64,000 bases of DNA from Mycobacterium sp. SMC-4. Its GTDB lineage: Bacteria > Actinomycetota > Actinomycetes > Mycobacteriales > Mycobacteriaceae. Shown here one piece after another: positions 36,280 to 46,670 of this stretch (within the stretch, counting starts at the first letter, position 1; every line of letters starts with the position of its first letter). The notes beneath the pieces are model-generated. The model worked only from the letters and a program-made list of their open reading frames with translations. It made no database searches and had not been told where the DNA came from. The translations under genes and the position numbers were made by a program. The stretch covers positions 4,650,001-4,714,000 of the forward strand of contig NZ_CP079869.1 of assembly GCF_025263265.1 (NCBI RefSeq), read 5' to 3'.

Positions 36280-36521
36280 CCGTCGCCCCCTTCGCGGGTG
36301 ATGGTCCAGTCCTCGATCACGGTGTTCGCCAGCAGCGACTCGGCGATCTCCGCCAGCTGGTCGTCGCCGAGGTCACCGTCGACTTCGAGTTCAAAACGCT
36401 TGCCCTGCCGGACATCTGAGATGCCTTCGAAACCCAGCCGCTTGAGCGCACCGACGATTGCCTGCCCCTGCGGATCGAGAATCTCGGCTTTGGGCATGAC
36501 GTGTACCACCACTGTTGCCAC
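36276..36521 (-). CDS. purS: Phosphoribosylformylglycinamidine synthase PurS
   Basis: This 81-residue PurS joins PurL to PurQ. It has [17 protein letters not shown] and [18 protein letters not shown], typical of the family. The GTG start at 36521 is 6 nt from a TAGAGT -10 box, so it is probably leaderless. The next gene on the plus strand starts only 31 bp away. Confidence 0.92.
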   Translation of the reverse strand: MATVVVHVMPKAEILDPQGQAIVGALKRLGFEGISDVRQGKRFELEVDGDLGDDQLAEIAESLLANTVIEDWTITREGGDG

Positions 36522-36527
36522 GGCGAC

Positions 36528-36533
36528 ACTCTA
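36528..36533 (-). promoter_or_regulatory. -10 box of the purS promoter
   Basis: TAGAGT on the minus strand ends 6 nt before the purS GTG. A possible plus-strand -10 (GACAAT) ends 6 nt before the divergent MBL gene. The two promoters overlap. Confidence 0.4.
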
Positions 36534-36552
36534 CCTGCGCGACAATGCGAAG

Positions 36553-37206
36553 ATGCAGCTCACTCACTTCGGCCATTCCTGCCTGCTGGCGAGCTTCGCC
36601 GCCGAATCCGGTGCCGACACCACGATGCTGTTCGATCCCGGCACCTTCAGCCACGGCTTCGAGGGCATCACCGGGTTGACCGCCATCCTGATCACCCATC
36701 AGCATCCCGATCATGCCGATCCGCAGCGGCTGCCCGCGCTGCTGGAGGCCAATCCACAGGCCGCGTTGTACGCCGACCCACAAACCGCGGCGCAGCTCGG
36801 TGGCGCGTGGCAGGCGGTCCATGTCGGCGACGAACTGTCCATCGGTCATCTGAAGGTGCGCGGGGCGGGCGGTCGGCACGCCGTGATCCACCCTGAACTG
36901 CCGGTGATCGACAACATCTCCTACCTCGTCGGTGACGAGGATCATCCGGCCAAGTTGATGCATCCCGGGGATGCGCTGTTCGTGCCCGGTGAGCCGGTCG
37001 ACGTGCTGGCCACTCCGGCGGCGGCGCCGTGGATGAAGGTGTCCGAGGCCGTGGACTATCTGCGGGCGGTGGGCCCGGCCCATGCGGTGCCGATCCACCA
37101 GGGCATCATCGCCGAGGCCGCGAGGCCGATCTTCTACGGCCGGCTCACCGAGATGACCGACACCGACTTCCGGGTGCTGGAGCCCGAGGCTGCGACCGGT
37201 TTCTGA
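36553..37206 (+). CDS. Metallo-beta-lactamase-fold hydrolase
   Basis: This is a 217-residue protein with LITHQHPDHADP (zinc motif HxHxDH), MHPGDALFVPG with the Asp, and VPIHQG near the end. MBL-fold hydrolases cleave esters, phosphodiesters or lactones; the UlaG-like type is plausible. Divergent from purS with 31 bp between starts. Confidence 0.85.
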   Translation: MQLTHFGHSCLLASFAAESGADTTMLFDPGTFSHGFEGITGLTAILITHQHPDHADPQRLPALLEANPQAALYADPQTAAQLGGAWQAVHVGDELSIGHLKVRGAGGRHAVIHPELPVIDNISYLVGDEDHPAKLMHPGDALFVPGEPVDVLATPAAAPWMKVSEAVDYLRAVGPAHAVPIHQGIIAEAARPIFYGRLTEMTDTDFRVLEPEAATGF

Positions 37207-37222
37207 GCCCTCGTCGAACCGG

Positions 37223-38863
37223 TCAGCCCACGTCGCGGGCCGCTGCTCGACCTGCGGCCCGTCCGGAGAACACGCAGCCACCCAGGAACGTGCCCTCCAG
37301 CGAGCGGTAGCCGTGCAGCCCTCCCCCGCCGAACCCGGCGGCCTCCCCGGCGGCGTACAGACCGGGCAATGCCGAACCATCGGCCCGTAACGCACGGGAG
37401 TCGAGGTCGGTCTCCAATCCACCCAACGACTTTCGGGTCAGGATGTGCAACTTGACCGCGATCAACGGGCCGGCTTTGGGATCGGTCAGCCGGTGCGGGG
37501 CGACCACCCGGCTGATCCGATCGGGCAGATAGTGGCGGGCGGCGCGGACAGCGGTGATCTGACTGTCCTTGGTGAACCTGTTGACCACCTCGCGATCACG
37601 GGCAGTCACCTCGGCCTCGACGACGTCATAGGCCACCGGCTCGGTGCCGGGGACGGCGTTCATCGCGCTCACCAGGTCGGCCAGGTTGTCGGCGGTGACG
37701 AAGTCCACGCCCTTGTCGACGAAGGCGTGCACGGGCGCGGGGCCGTTGCGGGCACGATCGAGCACCCCGCGCAGACTTCGGCCGGTCAGGTCGGGGTTCT
37801 GCTCCTGCCCGGACAGGCCGAACTCCTTGGCGATGATGCGGGCGTTGAGGACGAACCAGGTGTAGTCGTGCCCGGTCTGGGCGATGTACTCCAGTGTGCC
37901 CAGGGTGTCGAAGCCCGGATACAGCGGCGCAGGCAGCCGTTTGCCGGTGGCGTCGAGCCACAGCGACGACGGCCCGGGCAGGATGCGGATACCGTGGTGC
38001 GGCCAGATGGGGTCGTAGTTGGTGATGCCTTCGGTGTAGTGCCACATCCGGTCGCTGTTGATGACGTGGGCGCCGGCAGCCTCGGCGATGCCCATCATCC
38101 GGCCGTCGACGTGCGCGGGGACGCCGCTGAGCAGCTGTTCGGGAACTCGTCCCATCCGCGCCGGCCAGTTTTTCCGGACCAGATCGTGGTTGCCGCCGAT
38201 GCCGCCGCTGGCAACGATCACCGACTGCGCCCGAAGCTCGAAGTCACCGACCACCTCCCGCGAGGACGCGACGCCGCGCGCCACAGTGCTGGGCTGCAGC
38301 ACGGCGCCGCGTACCCCGACGACGCCGCCGTTCTCGATGACCAGCTCGTCGACGCGATGCCGGTGGGCGAACCGGACGCCTGCGCGGCCGTTCAGTCTGC
38401 GCGCGAAGATGTCGACCAGCGCCGGGCCGGTCCCCCAGGTGATGTGGAAGCGCGGCACCGAGTTGCCGTGCCCCCGGGCGTCGTAGCCGCCGCGCTCGGC
38501 CCAACCCACCAGGGCGAACGTCTGCAAGCCGCGGTCACGCAACCAGCGCCGCTTCTCCCCCGCCGCGAAATCCACATAGGCGTGGGCCCACTGGCGGGGC
38601 CAATGATCTTCGGTGCGATCGAAACCGGCGGTGCCCAGCCAGTCCTGCAAGGCCAGCTCGTGACTGTCACGGATGCCGAGCCGGCGCTGTTCGGGGCTGT
38701 CGACGAAGAACAGGCCACCGAACGACCAGTAGGCCTGACCGCCGATATTGGCGGCATTCTCCTGGTCGACGATCAGGACGCTGCGGCCCCGGTCGGCTAG
38801 CTCGCACGCCGCAACCAGCCCCGCCAAACCAGCACCGACCACGATGACATCAGCATCCGCCAT
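37223..38863 (-). CDS. FAD-binding dehydrogenase (KstD-like)
   Basis: This 546-residue flavoprotein of the fumarate reductase/ketosteroid dehydrogenase superfamily has the N-terminal VVGAGLAGLVAACELADRG dinucleotide fold, ENAANIGGQAYWSFGG, and a C-terminal FAD segment (YAAGEAAGFGGGG...GSLEGTFLGG type). It oxidises an unknown substrate; KstD-like activity on a steroid ring is only one possibility. It is last in the purC-led run. Confidence 0.8.
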   Translation of the reverse strand: MADADVIVVGAGLAGLVAACELADRGRSVLIVDQENAANIGGQAYWSFGGLFFVDSPEQRRLGIRDSHELALQDWLGTAGFDRTEDHWPRQWAHAYVDFAAGEKRRWLRDRGLQTFALVGWAERGGYDARGHGNSVPRFHITWGTGPALVDIFARRLNGRAGVRFAHRHRVDELVIENGGVVGVRGAVLQPSTVARGVASSREVVGDFELRAQSVIVASGGIGGNHDLVRKNWPARMGRVPEQLLSGVPAHVDGRMMGIAEAAGAHVINSDRMWHYTEGITNYDPIWPHHGIRILPGPSSLWLDATGKRLPAPLYPGFDTLGTLEYIAQTGHDYTWFVLNARIIAKEFGLSGQEQNPDLTGRSLRGVLDRARNGPAPVHAFVDKGVDFVTADNLADLVSAMNAVPGTEPVAYDVVEAEVTARDREVVNRFTKDSQITAVRAARHYLPDRISRVVAPHRLTDPKAGPLIAVKLHILTRKSLGGLETDLDSRALRADGSALPGLYAAGEAAGFGGGGLHGYRSLEGTFLGGCVFSGRAAGRAAARDVG

Positions 38864-38889
38864 TCCGACAATCTAGCGATTGTCGCTGC

Positions 38890-39567
38890 CTACGCGGCGT
38901 CAGTCAGCGCAGGTCGGGGCTGCCACTGGTAGACGGTCGGCACACAGTAGTGCATCAGCGCCAGGTCGACCGCGTCGATCATGGCCAGGCGGGGACCCGG
39001 GCGCCGCAGGTGCCGCGCAGCCACCGCAACCCGCACGACACCGTGGCGCCGCGCGGTGCGCTCGGCGGAGAGCACCACCGTTCGACACCACCATGGCTCT
39101 GCCAGAAATCCCTCGCCGATGCCGAGCACCCGGGCCCGGACGGCCTCACCGCGGACCAGGTCGACGATCTCGTGCAGACCGGCCGCCAACCGGAAACCAT
39201 TGCGGCGCAGCGCGGTAAAGGTACCTTCGGAGGTCGTCCACTTCGGTGCGGCGAACAGCCTGGTACGCAGTCCGAGGTGGTCGAGGATGCGGTCGGCGGC
39301 GGTCAGCCGCAAACCGGCCTCGTGGGCAGGCGATTTCCCGGCGTCGTCGAACCCGTGCAGCACGATCGCATCGCCGTGGCTTCGACGGTTGGTCAACCAC
39401 TCGACCGTGCGCGAGTCGCTGTCGAGCCGGTAGCCGTTCTTGAGGCGGGGTGCAACCAGCAGCGACGCCGGAACGCCACGGTCAGCCAGCAGGTTGCGGA
39501 ACTCGGTGACGTCGTCGAGGGTGCGGTCGTTGATGCCGGAGATCGAGACGATCAGTTGTCCTGCCAC
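38890..39567 (-). CDS. DUF2334-domain protein (polysaccharide deacetylase-like)
   Basis: This 225-residue protein has the DUF2334 signature: LIVSISGINDRTLDDVTEFRNLL, VVLHGFDDAGK (here IVLHGFDD), then FAAPKWTTSEGTF. The family has a deacetylase-like barrel with a metal Asp/His set, but activity is unproven. It starts with GTG and lies 66 bp after the GPx gene. Confidence 0.7.
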   Translation of the reverse strand: MAGQLIVSISGINDRTLDDVTEFRNLLADRGVPASLLVAPRLKNGYRLDSDSRTVEWLTNRRSHGDAIVLHGFDDAGKSPAHEAGLRLTAADRILDHLGLRTRLFAAPKWTTSEGTFTALRRNGFRLAAGLHEIVDLVRGEAVRARVLGIGEGFLAEPWWCRTVVLSAERTARRHGVVRVAVAARHLRRPGPRLAMIDAVDLALMHYCVPTVYQWQPRPALTDAA

Positions 39568-39633
39568 ACTGGCAGTGTCACAGCTGCAGATGTCGGCGAG
39601 GTGACTGACACGACGCGCGCAGGTGTACGGCGG

Positions 39634-40131
39634 CTAGCGCGGCAGCACGGACTCGATGGCCGAGATGACCTCGGGGGCGTCCGGTTCGGTGCGCGGACGG
39701 AACCGCTTGACCACGCTGCCGTCAGGGGCGATGAGGAATTTCTCGAAGTTCCACTGCACATCGCCGGCCTGGCCGTCGTCGTCGGGGACCTCGGCGAGCT
39801 GGGCGTAGAGCGGATGCCGCTGCGCGCCATTGACGTCGGTCTTGGCCAGCAGCGGGAACGTCACCCCGTAGGTGGTCGAACAGAAGGTCTGGATCTCCTC
39901 GGCGGTGCCGGGCTCCTGCCCCATGAACTGATTGCACGGCACTCCGATCACGGTCAGACCGCGGCCGCCGTAGTCCTTGGCGAGCTGCTCGAGGGCGCTG
40001 TACTGCGGCGTGAGTCCGCACTTGGAGGCCACGTTGACCACCAGCGCGGCACCGTCGGCCAGCTCGGCCAGCGTGGTCGCCCTGCCGTCGAGGGTGGTCA
40101 GCGGGATGTCGTTCAGCGCAGTGTCGGTCAT
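39634..40131 (-). CDS. Glutathione peroxidase-family thiol peroxidase
   Basis: This 165-residue protein has peroxidatic Cys 38 (ASKCGLTPQY), the catalytic Gln/Trp segments VPCNQF and WNFEKF, and Cys 84 in TFCSTTYGV where thioredoxin-dependent GPx keep the resolving Cys. Mycobacteria lack glutathione, so thioredoxin or mycothiol should be the reductant. It is in the purC-ptrB run after a TetR gene. Confidence 0.9.
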   Translation of the reverse strand: MTDTALNDIPLTTLDGRATTLAELADGAALVVNVASKCGLTPQYSALEQLAKDYGGRGLTVIGVPCNQFMGQEPGTAEEIQTFCSTTYGVTFPLLAKTDVNGAQRHPLYAQLAEVPDDDGQAGDVQWNFEKFLIAPDGSVVKRFRPRTEPDAPEVISAIESVLPR

Positions 40132-40142
40132 GGCAACGCACG

Positions 40143-40709
40143 CTACCCGGCGCCTGGTTCGGTGAACAGCATTCGGGCCACTCGCTGCGCGGTGGCCACC
40201 GGATCAGCGTCGGTACCGATGACGCCGTTGAGATAGAGCATGGCGAACCCGTGGACCAGCGACCAGGCCGCCAGTCCGGCAGCCTGGGGATCGGTTGCGG
40301 CTCGTGGGTCGTCCAATGTCGCGACGCCGGCGGCCAGCTCGTGGCCCGCGGCAGCGCGGGCCGCCAGCAATTCGGGGTCCTCGGTGTCGACCAGGGAGCG
40401 GTCGAACATCACCGCATAGTGCCCTGGGTTCTCGGTGGCGAAGCGGGTGTATGCCAGTGCGGCGTCGATGAACTCGGGTCGCGCACCGGCCAGCGCCGAA
40501 GCCAGCATCCGCCAGCCCTGCGCGGCCAGTGCGGTGAACAGCCCGCGACGATCGGTGAAATGGTGTGCCGGGGCGGCATGCGAAACCCCTGCCGCGCGCG
40601 CCAATTCGCGTAGCGAGACACCGTCGGCACCCCGCTCGGCGACCAACGTTGCTGCGCGGGCGAGGATCACCGCCCTGAGGTCGCCGTGGTGGTAGGTGCT
40701 CCTGGCCAT
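40143..40709 (-). CDS. TetR-family transcriptional regulator
   Basis: This 188-residue protein has TetR HTH residues VSLRELARAAGVSHAAPAHHFTDR (about 30-54) and a C-terminal TetR_C_33-like helical domain. It lies between ptrB (4 bp away) and GPx (11 bp), so it is co-transcribed with them and may control the run. Ligand unknown. Confidence 0.88.
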   Translation of the reverse strand: MARSTYHHGDLRAVILARAATLVAERGADGVSLRELARAAGVSHAAPAHHFTDRRGLFTALAAQGWRMLASALAGARPEFIDAALAYTRFATENPGHYAVMFDRSLVDTEDPELLAARAAAGHELAAGVATLDDPRAATDPQAAGLAAWSLVHGFAMLYLNGVIGTDADPVATAQRVARMLFTEPGAG

Positions 40710-40713
40710 CGAC

Positions 40714-42825
40714 TCAGCTTTCGCTGCGGCCGACCTTGGCGACGTCGAGCAGCCACGCGTACTGGAACGCGGTCTCCTTCCAACGCTCGTAGCGACCGCT
40801 GATTCCGCCGTGGCCGGCGTTCATCTCGGTCTTGAGCAGCACCTTGGCGCCGTCGGTGTCCGGGTTACGCTGGGCGTGACGCAGTGCGGCAACCCATTTG
40901 GCCGGCTCAACGTAGTACACCCGGGTGTCGTTGAGCGAGGTCATCGCCAGAATTGCGGGATAGTCGCTTCCGTCGACGTTCTCGTAGGGCGAGTAGGACT
41001 TCATGTAACGGTAGACCTCGGGGTCTTCCAGCGGGTTGCCCCATTCGTCCCATTCGGTGACGGTCAGCGGTAGCGACGGATCCAGGATGGTGGTCAGAGG
41101 GTCAACGAAGGGCACCGCGGCCAGCACCCCCGCGAAGAGCTCCGGGGCCATGTTGGTCACCGCTCCCACGAGCAGCCCGCCGGCGCTGCCACCGTAGGCC
41201 GCCAACGTGTCGGGCTGCGTGACACCGGCGTCGACGAGATGGCGTCCGACGGCGATGAAGTCGGTGAACGTGTTGCGCTTCTCCAACAACTTTCCGTGCT
41301 CGTACCAGGGCCGGCCGAGTTCGCCGCCGCCGCGCACGTGCGCGACGGCGAAAACCATGCCGCGGTCGAGCAGCGACAGCCGGGCAATCGAGAAGCGCGG
41401 ATCCTCGCACGATTCGTAGGCGCCGTAGCCGTAGAGCAGTGTCGGGGCCGGGAACTGGAGGTCGGCGCGGTGCACGATCGAAACCGGTACCCGGGCACCA
41501 TCTTCGGCCAGAGCCCAGTCGCGGCGCTCGACGTAGTCCTGCGGTCGATAGTCGCCGAGGACCGGTTGCTCGCGCAGCAGGGTGCGCTCGCCGGTGGCCA
41601 GATCCATGTCGTAGATGCGCACCGGTGTGACGAACGATGTCGCACCGATACGCAGCTTCGGCGCGCTCCAGTTCGGGTTGGCCGACAGACCGACCGACAT
41701 CAGTTCAGAGTCGAAGGTGATGTCGGTCATCGTGCCGTAGCCGGCGCCGTCGATCGGCCACAGTGCGATGCGGGGCAGCGCCTCACTACGGAAGCTGACC
41801 ACAAGGTGGCCGTCGAACGCATCCACCGCGTCCAAGCGAACGTCGTCGCGGTGTTCGATCAGGGTCCGCGCTGCGGTGGGGTCGTCGACCGGCGCATCGA
41901 CCAGGGTGAAGTTCTCGGCACCGTCGTTGTGCAGGATGAGGAACCGGTCCTGCCCGCCCACCACAGCGTGATCCACCGAGTACTCGACGGATTCGCGCCG
42001 CTCCCAGATGGTTTGGAACTGTGCCTGCGGGTCGTCGGCAGGGCCATAGCGCAACTCCGAGGTCACCGCGCTGCCGGCGGCGATGATGATGTACTTGTTG
42101 CTGCGGGTGCGGCCGACGCCGATCCAGAACCGTTCGTCGGGTTCGTGGTAGACGCGTTCGTCGGGCTGCTCGGAGCCCAGCCGGTGCCGCCACACGGTGT
42201 CGGGACGCCACGCATCGTCGACGGTGACGTAGTAGACGGTTGCGTTGTCGGCCGCCCACGTCACGCCGGCGCCGACGCCGGCGATCTCGTCGGGATACCG
42301 CTGCCCGGTGCGCAGATCCTTGAAACGCAAGGTGTAGCGCTCGTCGCCTTTGACGTCGACCGAATAGGCCAGGATGTTGCCGTCGATGCTGACACCGGCC
42401 GCGCCGAGGGAGAAGAAGTCGTGCCCTTCTGCCTCGACATTTTCGTCGAGAAGTATTTGCTCGCCGGGGATCTCGGTGTCCTCGTCGAACTGTGGTGGTG
42501 TCCAGTCGTCGAAGTCGCGGACCGGGCAACGGCATTGCACGCCATACTGTTTACCCTGGAAGCTGCGGCCGTAGTACCACCAGTCGCCGCGACGGGTGGC
42601 CACCGAAAGGTCGGTTTCCTTGGTGCGGGCCTTGATCTCGTCGAAGATCTGCTGCCGCAGTGGGGCCAGCTCAGCGGTGACGTGCTCGGTGTAGGCGTTC
42701 TCGGCCTCGAGGTAGTCGACGACGTCCTGATTGGCCTTGTCGCGCAACCACTCGTAATGGTCGACAAAGACGTCCCCGTGGTGTTCGCGACGGTGAGCGA
42801 CGCGTTTTGCGACGGGGGCTTTCAT
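40714..42825 (-). CDS. ptrB: Prolyl oligopeptidase-family protease PtrB (oligopeptidase B)
   Basis: This 703-residue S9A serine peptidase has a seven-bladed propeller (about 70-420) and an alpha/beta-hydrolase domain with nucleophile Ser in GGSAGGLL, then Asp and His (EMNAGHGG). Oligopeptidase B cuts after basic residues in short peptides. From memory the M. tuberculosis orthologue is split into ptrBa/ptrBb; here the frame is intact. The ATG at 42825 overlaps the purC stop (ATGA). Confidence 0.92.
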   Translation of the reverse strand: MKAPVAKRVAHRREHHGDVFVDHYEWLRDKANQDVVDYLEAENAYTEHVTAELAPLRQQIFDEIKARTKETDLSVATRRGDWWYYGRSFQGKQYGVQCRCPVRDFDDWTPPQFDEDTEIPGEQILLDENVEAEGHDFFSLGAAGVSIDGNILAYSVDVKGDERYTLRFKDLRTGQRYPDEIAGVGAGVTWAADNATVYYVTVDDAWRPDTVWRHRLGSEQPDERVYHEPDERFWIGVGRTRSNKYIIIAAGSAVTSELRYGPADDPQAQFQTIWERRESVEYSVDHAVVGGQDRFLILHNDGAENFTLVDAPVDDPTAARTLIEHRDDVRLDAVDAFDGHLVVSFRSEALPRIALWPIDGAGYGTMTDITFDSELMSVGLSANPNWSAPKLRIGATSFVTPVRIYDMDLATGERTLLREQPVLGDYRPQDYVERRDWALAEDGARVPVSIVHRADLQFPAPTLLYGYGAYESCEDPRFSIARLSLLDRGMVFAVAHVRGGGELGRPWYEHGKLLEKRNTFTDFIAVGRHLVDAGVTQPDTLAAYGGSAGGLLVGAVTNMAPELFAGVLAAVPFVDPLTTILDPSLPLTVTEWDEWGNPLEDPEVYRYMKSYSPYENVDGSDYPAILAMTSLNDTRVYYVEPAKWVAALRHAQRNPDTDGAKVLLKTEMNAGHGGISGRYERWKETAFQYAWLLDVAKVGRSES

Positions 42826-43715
42826 GCCGGATCTCCTATCCAGTCGTCGAATCTCTGACCTGAAATTCGTTCGTAGGCTTCGATGTAGCGGGCTCTGGTG
42901 GCATCGACGATGTCGGCCGGCAGCGCAGGCGGGGGTTGATCGCCGGCACGGTCCCACCCGGAATCCGGACCCGTCAACCAGTTGCGGACGAACTGCTTGT
43001 CGAAGCTGTTCTGCACGGCACCTTCGCAGTAGTCCTCGGCGCGCCAGTACCGCGACGAGTCGGGAGTGAACACTTCGTCGGCCAGTGTGAGTTCACCGTT
43101 GGCGCCGACGCCGAATTCGAACTTGGTGTCGGCGACGATGATGCCCTTGGTGAGCGCATGCTGGGCGCCTGCCGAGTAGATGCGCAGGGTGTGATCGCGC
43201 AGCTCTTCAGCGCGCTGACGGCCGATCAGGCCGACGACGTCGTCGAAGGTGATGTTGACGTCGTGGTCACCCAGGTCGGCCTTGGTGGCCGGGGTGAACA
43301 GCGGTTCGGCGAACCTGCTGGCTTCGACCAGACCGGCGGGCAGTTCGATGCCGCAGAGTCGGCCGGTCTGCTGATAATCGAGCAGGCCGGAACCGGTCAG
43401 GTAGCCGCGGGCCACCGCCTCCACCGGAAGCATCTCCAGCTGTTCGACCACCAACGCCCGGCCCAGCACGGTGACCGGGATGCGCTCGTCGTCGGGCGGG
43501 CCGGCCAGGTGGTTGGGTACACCGAGCAGGTCGAAGAAGAACACGCTCATCGCGGTGAGGATGCGACCCTTGTCCGGGATCTCGGATCCGAGGATGTGGT
43601 CGTAGGCCGAGATCCGGTCAGTCGCGACGAACAACAGGTGCCCGTCGTCGATGCGGTAGAGCTCTCGAACCTTGCCGCTGGCCAGATGTTGGTAGTCGGA
43701 CAGATCGGGACGCAT
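42822..43715 (-). CDS. purC: SAICAR synthetase PurC
   Basis: This 297-residue enzyme makes SAICAR from CAIR and Asp (step 7). It shows the SAICAR synthetase features [39 protein letters not shown] and KFEFGV. It heads the run purC-ptrB-tetR-gpx-DUF2334-FAD dehydrogenase. Confidence 0.95.
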   Translation of the reverse strand: MRPDLSDYQHLASGKVRELYRIDDGHLLFVATDRISAYDHILGSEIPDKGRILTAMSVFFFDLLGVPNHLAGPPDDERIPVTVLGRALVVEQLEMLPVEAVARGYLTGSGLLDYQQTGRLCGIELPAGLVEASRFAEPLFTPATKADLGDHDVNITFDDVVGLIGRQRAEELRDHTLRIYSAGAQHALTKGIIVADTKFEFGVGANGELTLADEVFTPDSSRYWRAEDYCEGAVQNSFDKQFVRNWLTGPDSGWDRAGDQPPPALPADIVDATRARYIEAYERISGQRFDDWIGDPA

Positions 43716-43755
43716 TCGGCCAGCCTATCGGGCAGTCTGTGCTGGGATCGAAGCC

Positions 43756-44391
43756 ATGACGTCGAGGTACATTCCCTACGCCGGAACACCCGGCCGGCTT
43801 TTCGCTCAGGTGACCGCCGACATCCTCATCGCCATCTGGGTAGCGGTTTGGGTTTCGGTCGGGGTGGCCGTCCATGCGGCGGTGGCGATCATCTCCGACG
43901 TGGGTCGACAGCTGAACGACGGCGCCACCGGGGTCTCGGAGAATCTGGACTCGGCCGGGAACCGCGCCGACAGCGTGCCGCTGATCGGCGACTCGATCGC
44001 CGGTCCCCTGCGCGCGGCCAGCGAGGCTGCCCTGGACATCGCCGGCGCCGGGCACAGCCTGGACAGCACTGCGAGCTGGCTGGCCTGGGTGCTGGCGCTG
44101 GCGGTGGCCGCGCCGCCCATCATGCTGGTGGGGATGCCGTGGGTGGTGTTGCGGCTGCGGTTCGCGCGGCGCAAGTGGACTGCGGTGACGCTGGCGTCGA
44201 CGCAGGCCGGCGAGCAGCTGCTGGCGCTGCGTGCGCTGGCCAACCGGCCGCTGCCGAAGCTGGCAGCGATCAGCCCCGACCCGGTGGGAGCATGGCGCGA
44301 ACAGGATCAGCGGGCCATCCGGGGCCTCGCCGCTCTCGAACTCCGCTCGGCCGGTATCCGGGCGGCCAACCTACGGACCGCACCTCGGTAG
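43756..44391 (+). CDS. Conserved membrane protein (about two to three TM helices)
   Basis: This is a 211-residue protein with one hydrophobic segment at about 18-47 and another near 110-130, and a polar C-terminal tail. It lies opposite purC and the DinB gene, in the position of the M. tuberculosis Rv0779c membrane protein (from memory). No domain function is recognised. Confidence 0.7.
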   Translation: MTSRYIPYAGTPGRLFAQVTADILIAIWVAVWVSVGVAVHAAVAIISDVGRQLNDGATGVSENLDSAGNRADSVPLIGDSIAGPLRAASEAALDIAGAGHSLDSTASWLAWVLALAVAAPPIMLVGMPWVVLRLRFARRKWTAVTLASTQAGEQLLALRALANRPLPKLAAISPDPVGAWREQDQRAIRGLAALELRSAGIRAANLRTAPR

Positions 44392-44405
44392 GACGGTCAC
44401 CGTCC
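44391..44405. terminator. Short hairpin between convergent genes
   Basis: GGACGG-TCA-CCGTCC at the junction of the membrane-protein gene and the DinB gene stop codons. Weak but perfect. Confidence 0.3.
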
Positions 44406-44867
44406 GACCACGTTGTCGATCTGTTCGCGGAGGATGTCGAGGTGGCCGGCGTGGCGCGCGGTCTCTTCGATCATGTGGGTCAGCGCCCACCGCATCGACG
44501 GCGGTGTACCTCGCGACGCCGGGCGGGCACACGGCGCGGTCAGGTCGTCGCATGCCGCGATCACCGTGTTGGCGCGCTCGACGGCGTCCCGGTAGGCGGC
44601 GATCACCGAGTCCACGGTCTGGTCGGGGGCGGCGTGGAATGTGGCGGGCCAGTCCGCGTCCTCGCCGAGGAACAGGAACCGTTCCACGTGGGCGAGGTGA
44701 TTCACCAGTCCGAGGCAGTTCGTCCCGGACGGCACCCCCGGTGTGCGGACGGCCGGTTCGGGCGCGCTGTCGAGCTTGTTCACCACGCATCGGCGCAGGT
44801 AGTCGAGAAAGCCGACCAGGACGTGTTTTTCGGATCCATCGGTGCGCGGCGGCGCGGTATCGGCCAT
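44397..44867 (-). CDS. DinB-superfamily protein (DUF664)
   Basis: This 156-residue four-helix-bundle protein of the DinB/mycothiol-dependent family has HLAHVERFLFLGED, WALTHMIEETARHAGHLDILREQ with three metal His. Members can be thiol-dependent isomerases or transferases using mycothiol. GGAGACG precedes the ATG. It is last in purB-cyp126-DUF1707-dinB. Confidence 0.85.
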   Translation of the reverse strand: MADTAPPRTDGSEKHVLVGFLDYLRRCVVNKLDSAPEPAVRTPGVPSGTNCLGLVNHLAHVERFLFLGEDADWPATFHAAPDQTVDSVIAAYRDAVERANTVIAACDDLTAPCARPASRGTPPSMRWALTHMIEETARHAGHLDILREQIDNVVGR

Positions 44868-44886
44868 CGTCGTCTCCTGGCCCGGC

Positions 44887-45447
44887 CTACTTCAGCAACC
44901 GTTTGAGCGACGTGCCGAACGGGTGGCGGGCCGTGACCGACCCGAACCGCACCCGTCCGGTGACGACGACGTGCAGCCGCGCCGAGACCGGGCTGGTCGC
45001 CACCTTCACCGACGTCGACGACGCCACGCCGGCGATACCGTTGAGGTCGGCTGTCGCGCCGTCGGGAAGGATCAGCTCGGTGGAGCTGAAATAGTCGTCG
45101 ATGTCGATGCGCACGAGCGAGGCTTGCAAGACCGCAGCCGTGAAATCCAATGTGGTGGAGCACATCCGGGTGACCAGTTGCAGTCGGGCCGGCACCGTCC
45201 ACTGCCCTTTGCGGGTGATTCCCGACATCCAGCTGTTCAGCACTTCCGGTGCAGCCGGGGCCGGTTCGCGTCGGACGTGCGGCAGGTCGGCGATCACGGT
45301 GTCGAGTTCACCGCGGGTCCGCGCGGCCAGCACGACGTCTACCCGCTCGGTGTACTCGTCGAGGCTCAGCATTCCCTGCCCGACAGCGAGCTCGAGAATT
45401 CGCGTCACCGCGGCGCGGTCGGCGTCGGACGCGCGCATGTCGTTCAC
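44887..45447 (-). CDS. DUF1707 (SHOCT-like) cell-envelope protein
   Basis: This 186-residue protein begins [41 protein letters not shown], the DUF1707 domain, then a C-terminal beta-rich LiaF-like part. The GTG at 45447 overlaps the CYP stop (GTGA) and follows GGAGG by 7 nt. DUF1707 proteins may sense or shape the envelope; the specific role is unknown. Confidence 0.8.
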   Translation of the reverse strand: MNDMRASDADRAAVTRILELAVGQGMLSLDEYTERVDVVLAARTRGELDTVIADLPHVRREPAPAAPEVLNSWMSGITRKGQWTVPARLQLVTRMCSTTLDFTAAVLQASLVRIDIDDYFSSTELILPDGATADLNGIAGVASSTSVKVATSPVSARLHVVVTGRVRFGSVTARHPFGTSLKRLLK

Positions 45448-46670
45448 CTTGTCACCTCCACCATCAGATGCCGGATACCGGTGTGACGGTTGCTGCGCGT
45501 CCACTCGACCGGCTCGGCCAACGTCACCGAAGAATATCGGCCTAGCAGCTCCTCGAAGATCACCCGAAGTTCCAGCCGGGCCAGGTTGGCCCCCAGGCAG
45601 TAGTGCACGCCTTGACCGAATCCCAGGTGCGGGTTGGGTTTCCGGGTGATGTCGAAGCGATCCGCATCGGCGAAGACCGTCTCGTCGCGATTGGCCGAGC
45701 CCTCCCAGACCAGTACTTTCTGGCCCGGCTCCAGGGCATGCCCGCCCAGGGTCACCGGTTGGGTCACCGTCCGGCGCTTGGACGGCGACGGTGATGTCCA
45801 CCGCACCATCTCCTCGATCGCGGCCGGCAGCAGGGCCGGGTCCGCCCGCAGCGCCCGGTAGGCGTCGGGCCTTTCGACCAGGGCCAGCAGTCCGCCCGCG
45901 ATCGCGTTGCGAGTGGTCTCCGCGCCGGCGCTGAACAGCAGATTGAAGAACAGATAGCCTTCGAGGTCGGTGAGGGCGGGGTCGTCGGAGTTCACGACCA
46001 CCGAGAGCATGTCGTCGGTGGGATCGGCACGCTTGGCGGCGATCAGTTCCTGACCGTAGGTGAACATCCGCGATCCGGCCTCCTCGACGGACAGGCGGGT
46101 GATCGCGGCTTTGCGGGAACCGCCGAAGTCGAAGCTGGGCTCGATGGCCTCGAAAAGCCAATGCCGTTCCGACTCGGGCACTCCCAGCAGGATGCAGATC
46201 ATCTGCATCGGCACCTCGGCAGCGATCTCGGTGACGAAATCGAAAGGTTCGGCAGGGCCCACGTCGTCGAGCAGGCGCCGGGCCCGGTCGCGCAGGTCGT
46301 CTTCGACGCGGCGGATCATCCGCGGCGTGAGCCCAGAGCTGACCAGCCGGCGTACCTCGCCGTGGCGCGGGTCGTCCATCATGTTCAGCAGCTGCCCGGC
46401 GATGGGGAGGTCTTGCAGCAATGTGCCGCCGAACGGGCGTTCACCGCCGGTCACCGAGGAATACGTGTGCGGATCACGCAGCACCGCCAGGGTTTCGGCG
46501 TGCGTGGCGACCGACCAGAACCCTTCGCCGTCCGGGGTGTTCTCGGTGGGTTCGTGCCAGTACACCGGTGCCTGCTGCCGATGCAGTGCGAACAGGTCGT
46601 GTGGGAAGCCGTCGGCGAAATTGTCCAGATCGGTGAAATCGATCGTGGCCAGCTCCAGGCTCGACGTCAC
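45444..46670 (-). CDS. cyp126: Cytochrome P450 CYP126-like
   Basis: This 408-residue P450 has the I-helix AGAETT, the ExxR motif in [10 protein letters not shown], and the haem loop [10 protein letters not shown] with Cys 358. It matches the mycobacterial CYP126 position next to purB. The substrate is not established; azoles bind CYP126. GTG overlaps the purB stop (GTGA). Confidence 0.9.
   Translation of the reverse strand: MTSSLELATIDFTDLDNFADGFPHDLFALHRQQAPVYWHEPTENTPDGEGFWSVATHAETLAVLRDPHTYSSVTGGERPFGGTLLQDLPIAGQLLNMMDDPRHGEVRRLVSSGLTPRMIRRVEDDLRDRARRLLDDVGPAEPFDFVTEIAAEVPMQMICILLGVPESERHWLFEAIEPSFDFGGSRKAAITRLSVEEAGSRMFTYGQELIAAKRADPTDDMLSVVVNSDDPALTDLEGYLFFNLLFSAGAETTRNAIAGGLLALVERPDAYRALRADPALLPAAIEEMVRWTSPSPSKRRTVTQPVTLGGHALEPGQKVLVWEGSANRDETVFADADRFDITRKPNPHLGFGQGVHYCLGANLARLELRVIFEELLGRYSSVTLAEPVEWTRSNRHTGIRHLMVEVTR

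Noticed and set aside
37194..37224. ACCGGT-containing inverted repeat between the MBL and FAD-dehydrogenase genes as a terminator.
   Set aside because: The arms are 7 bp with a 17-nt loop inside the MBL gene end; weak, so not listed.
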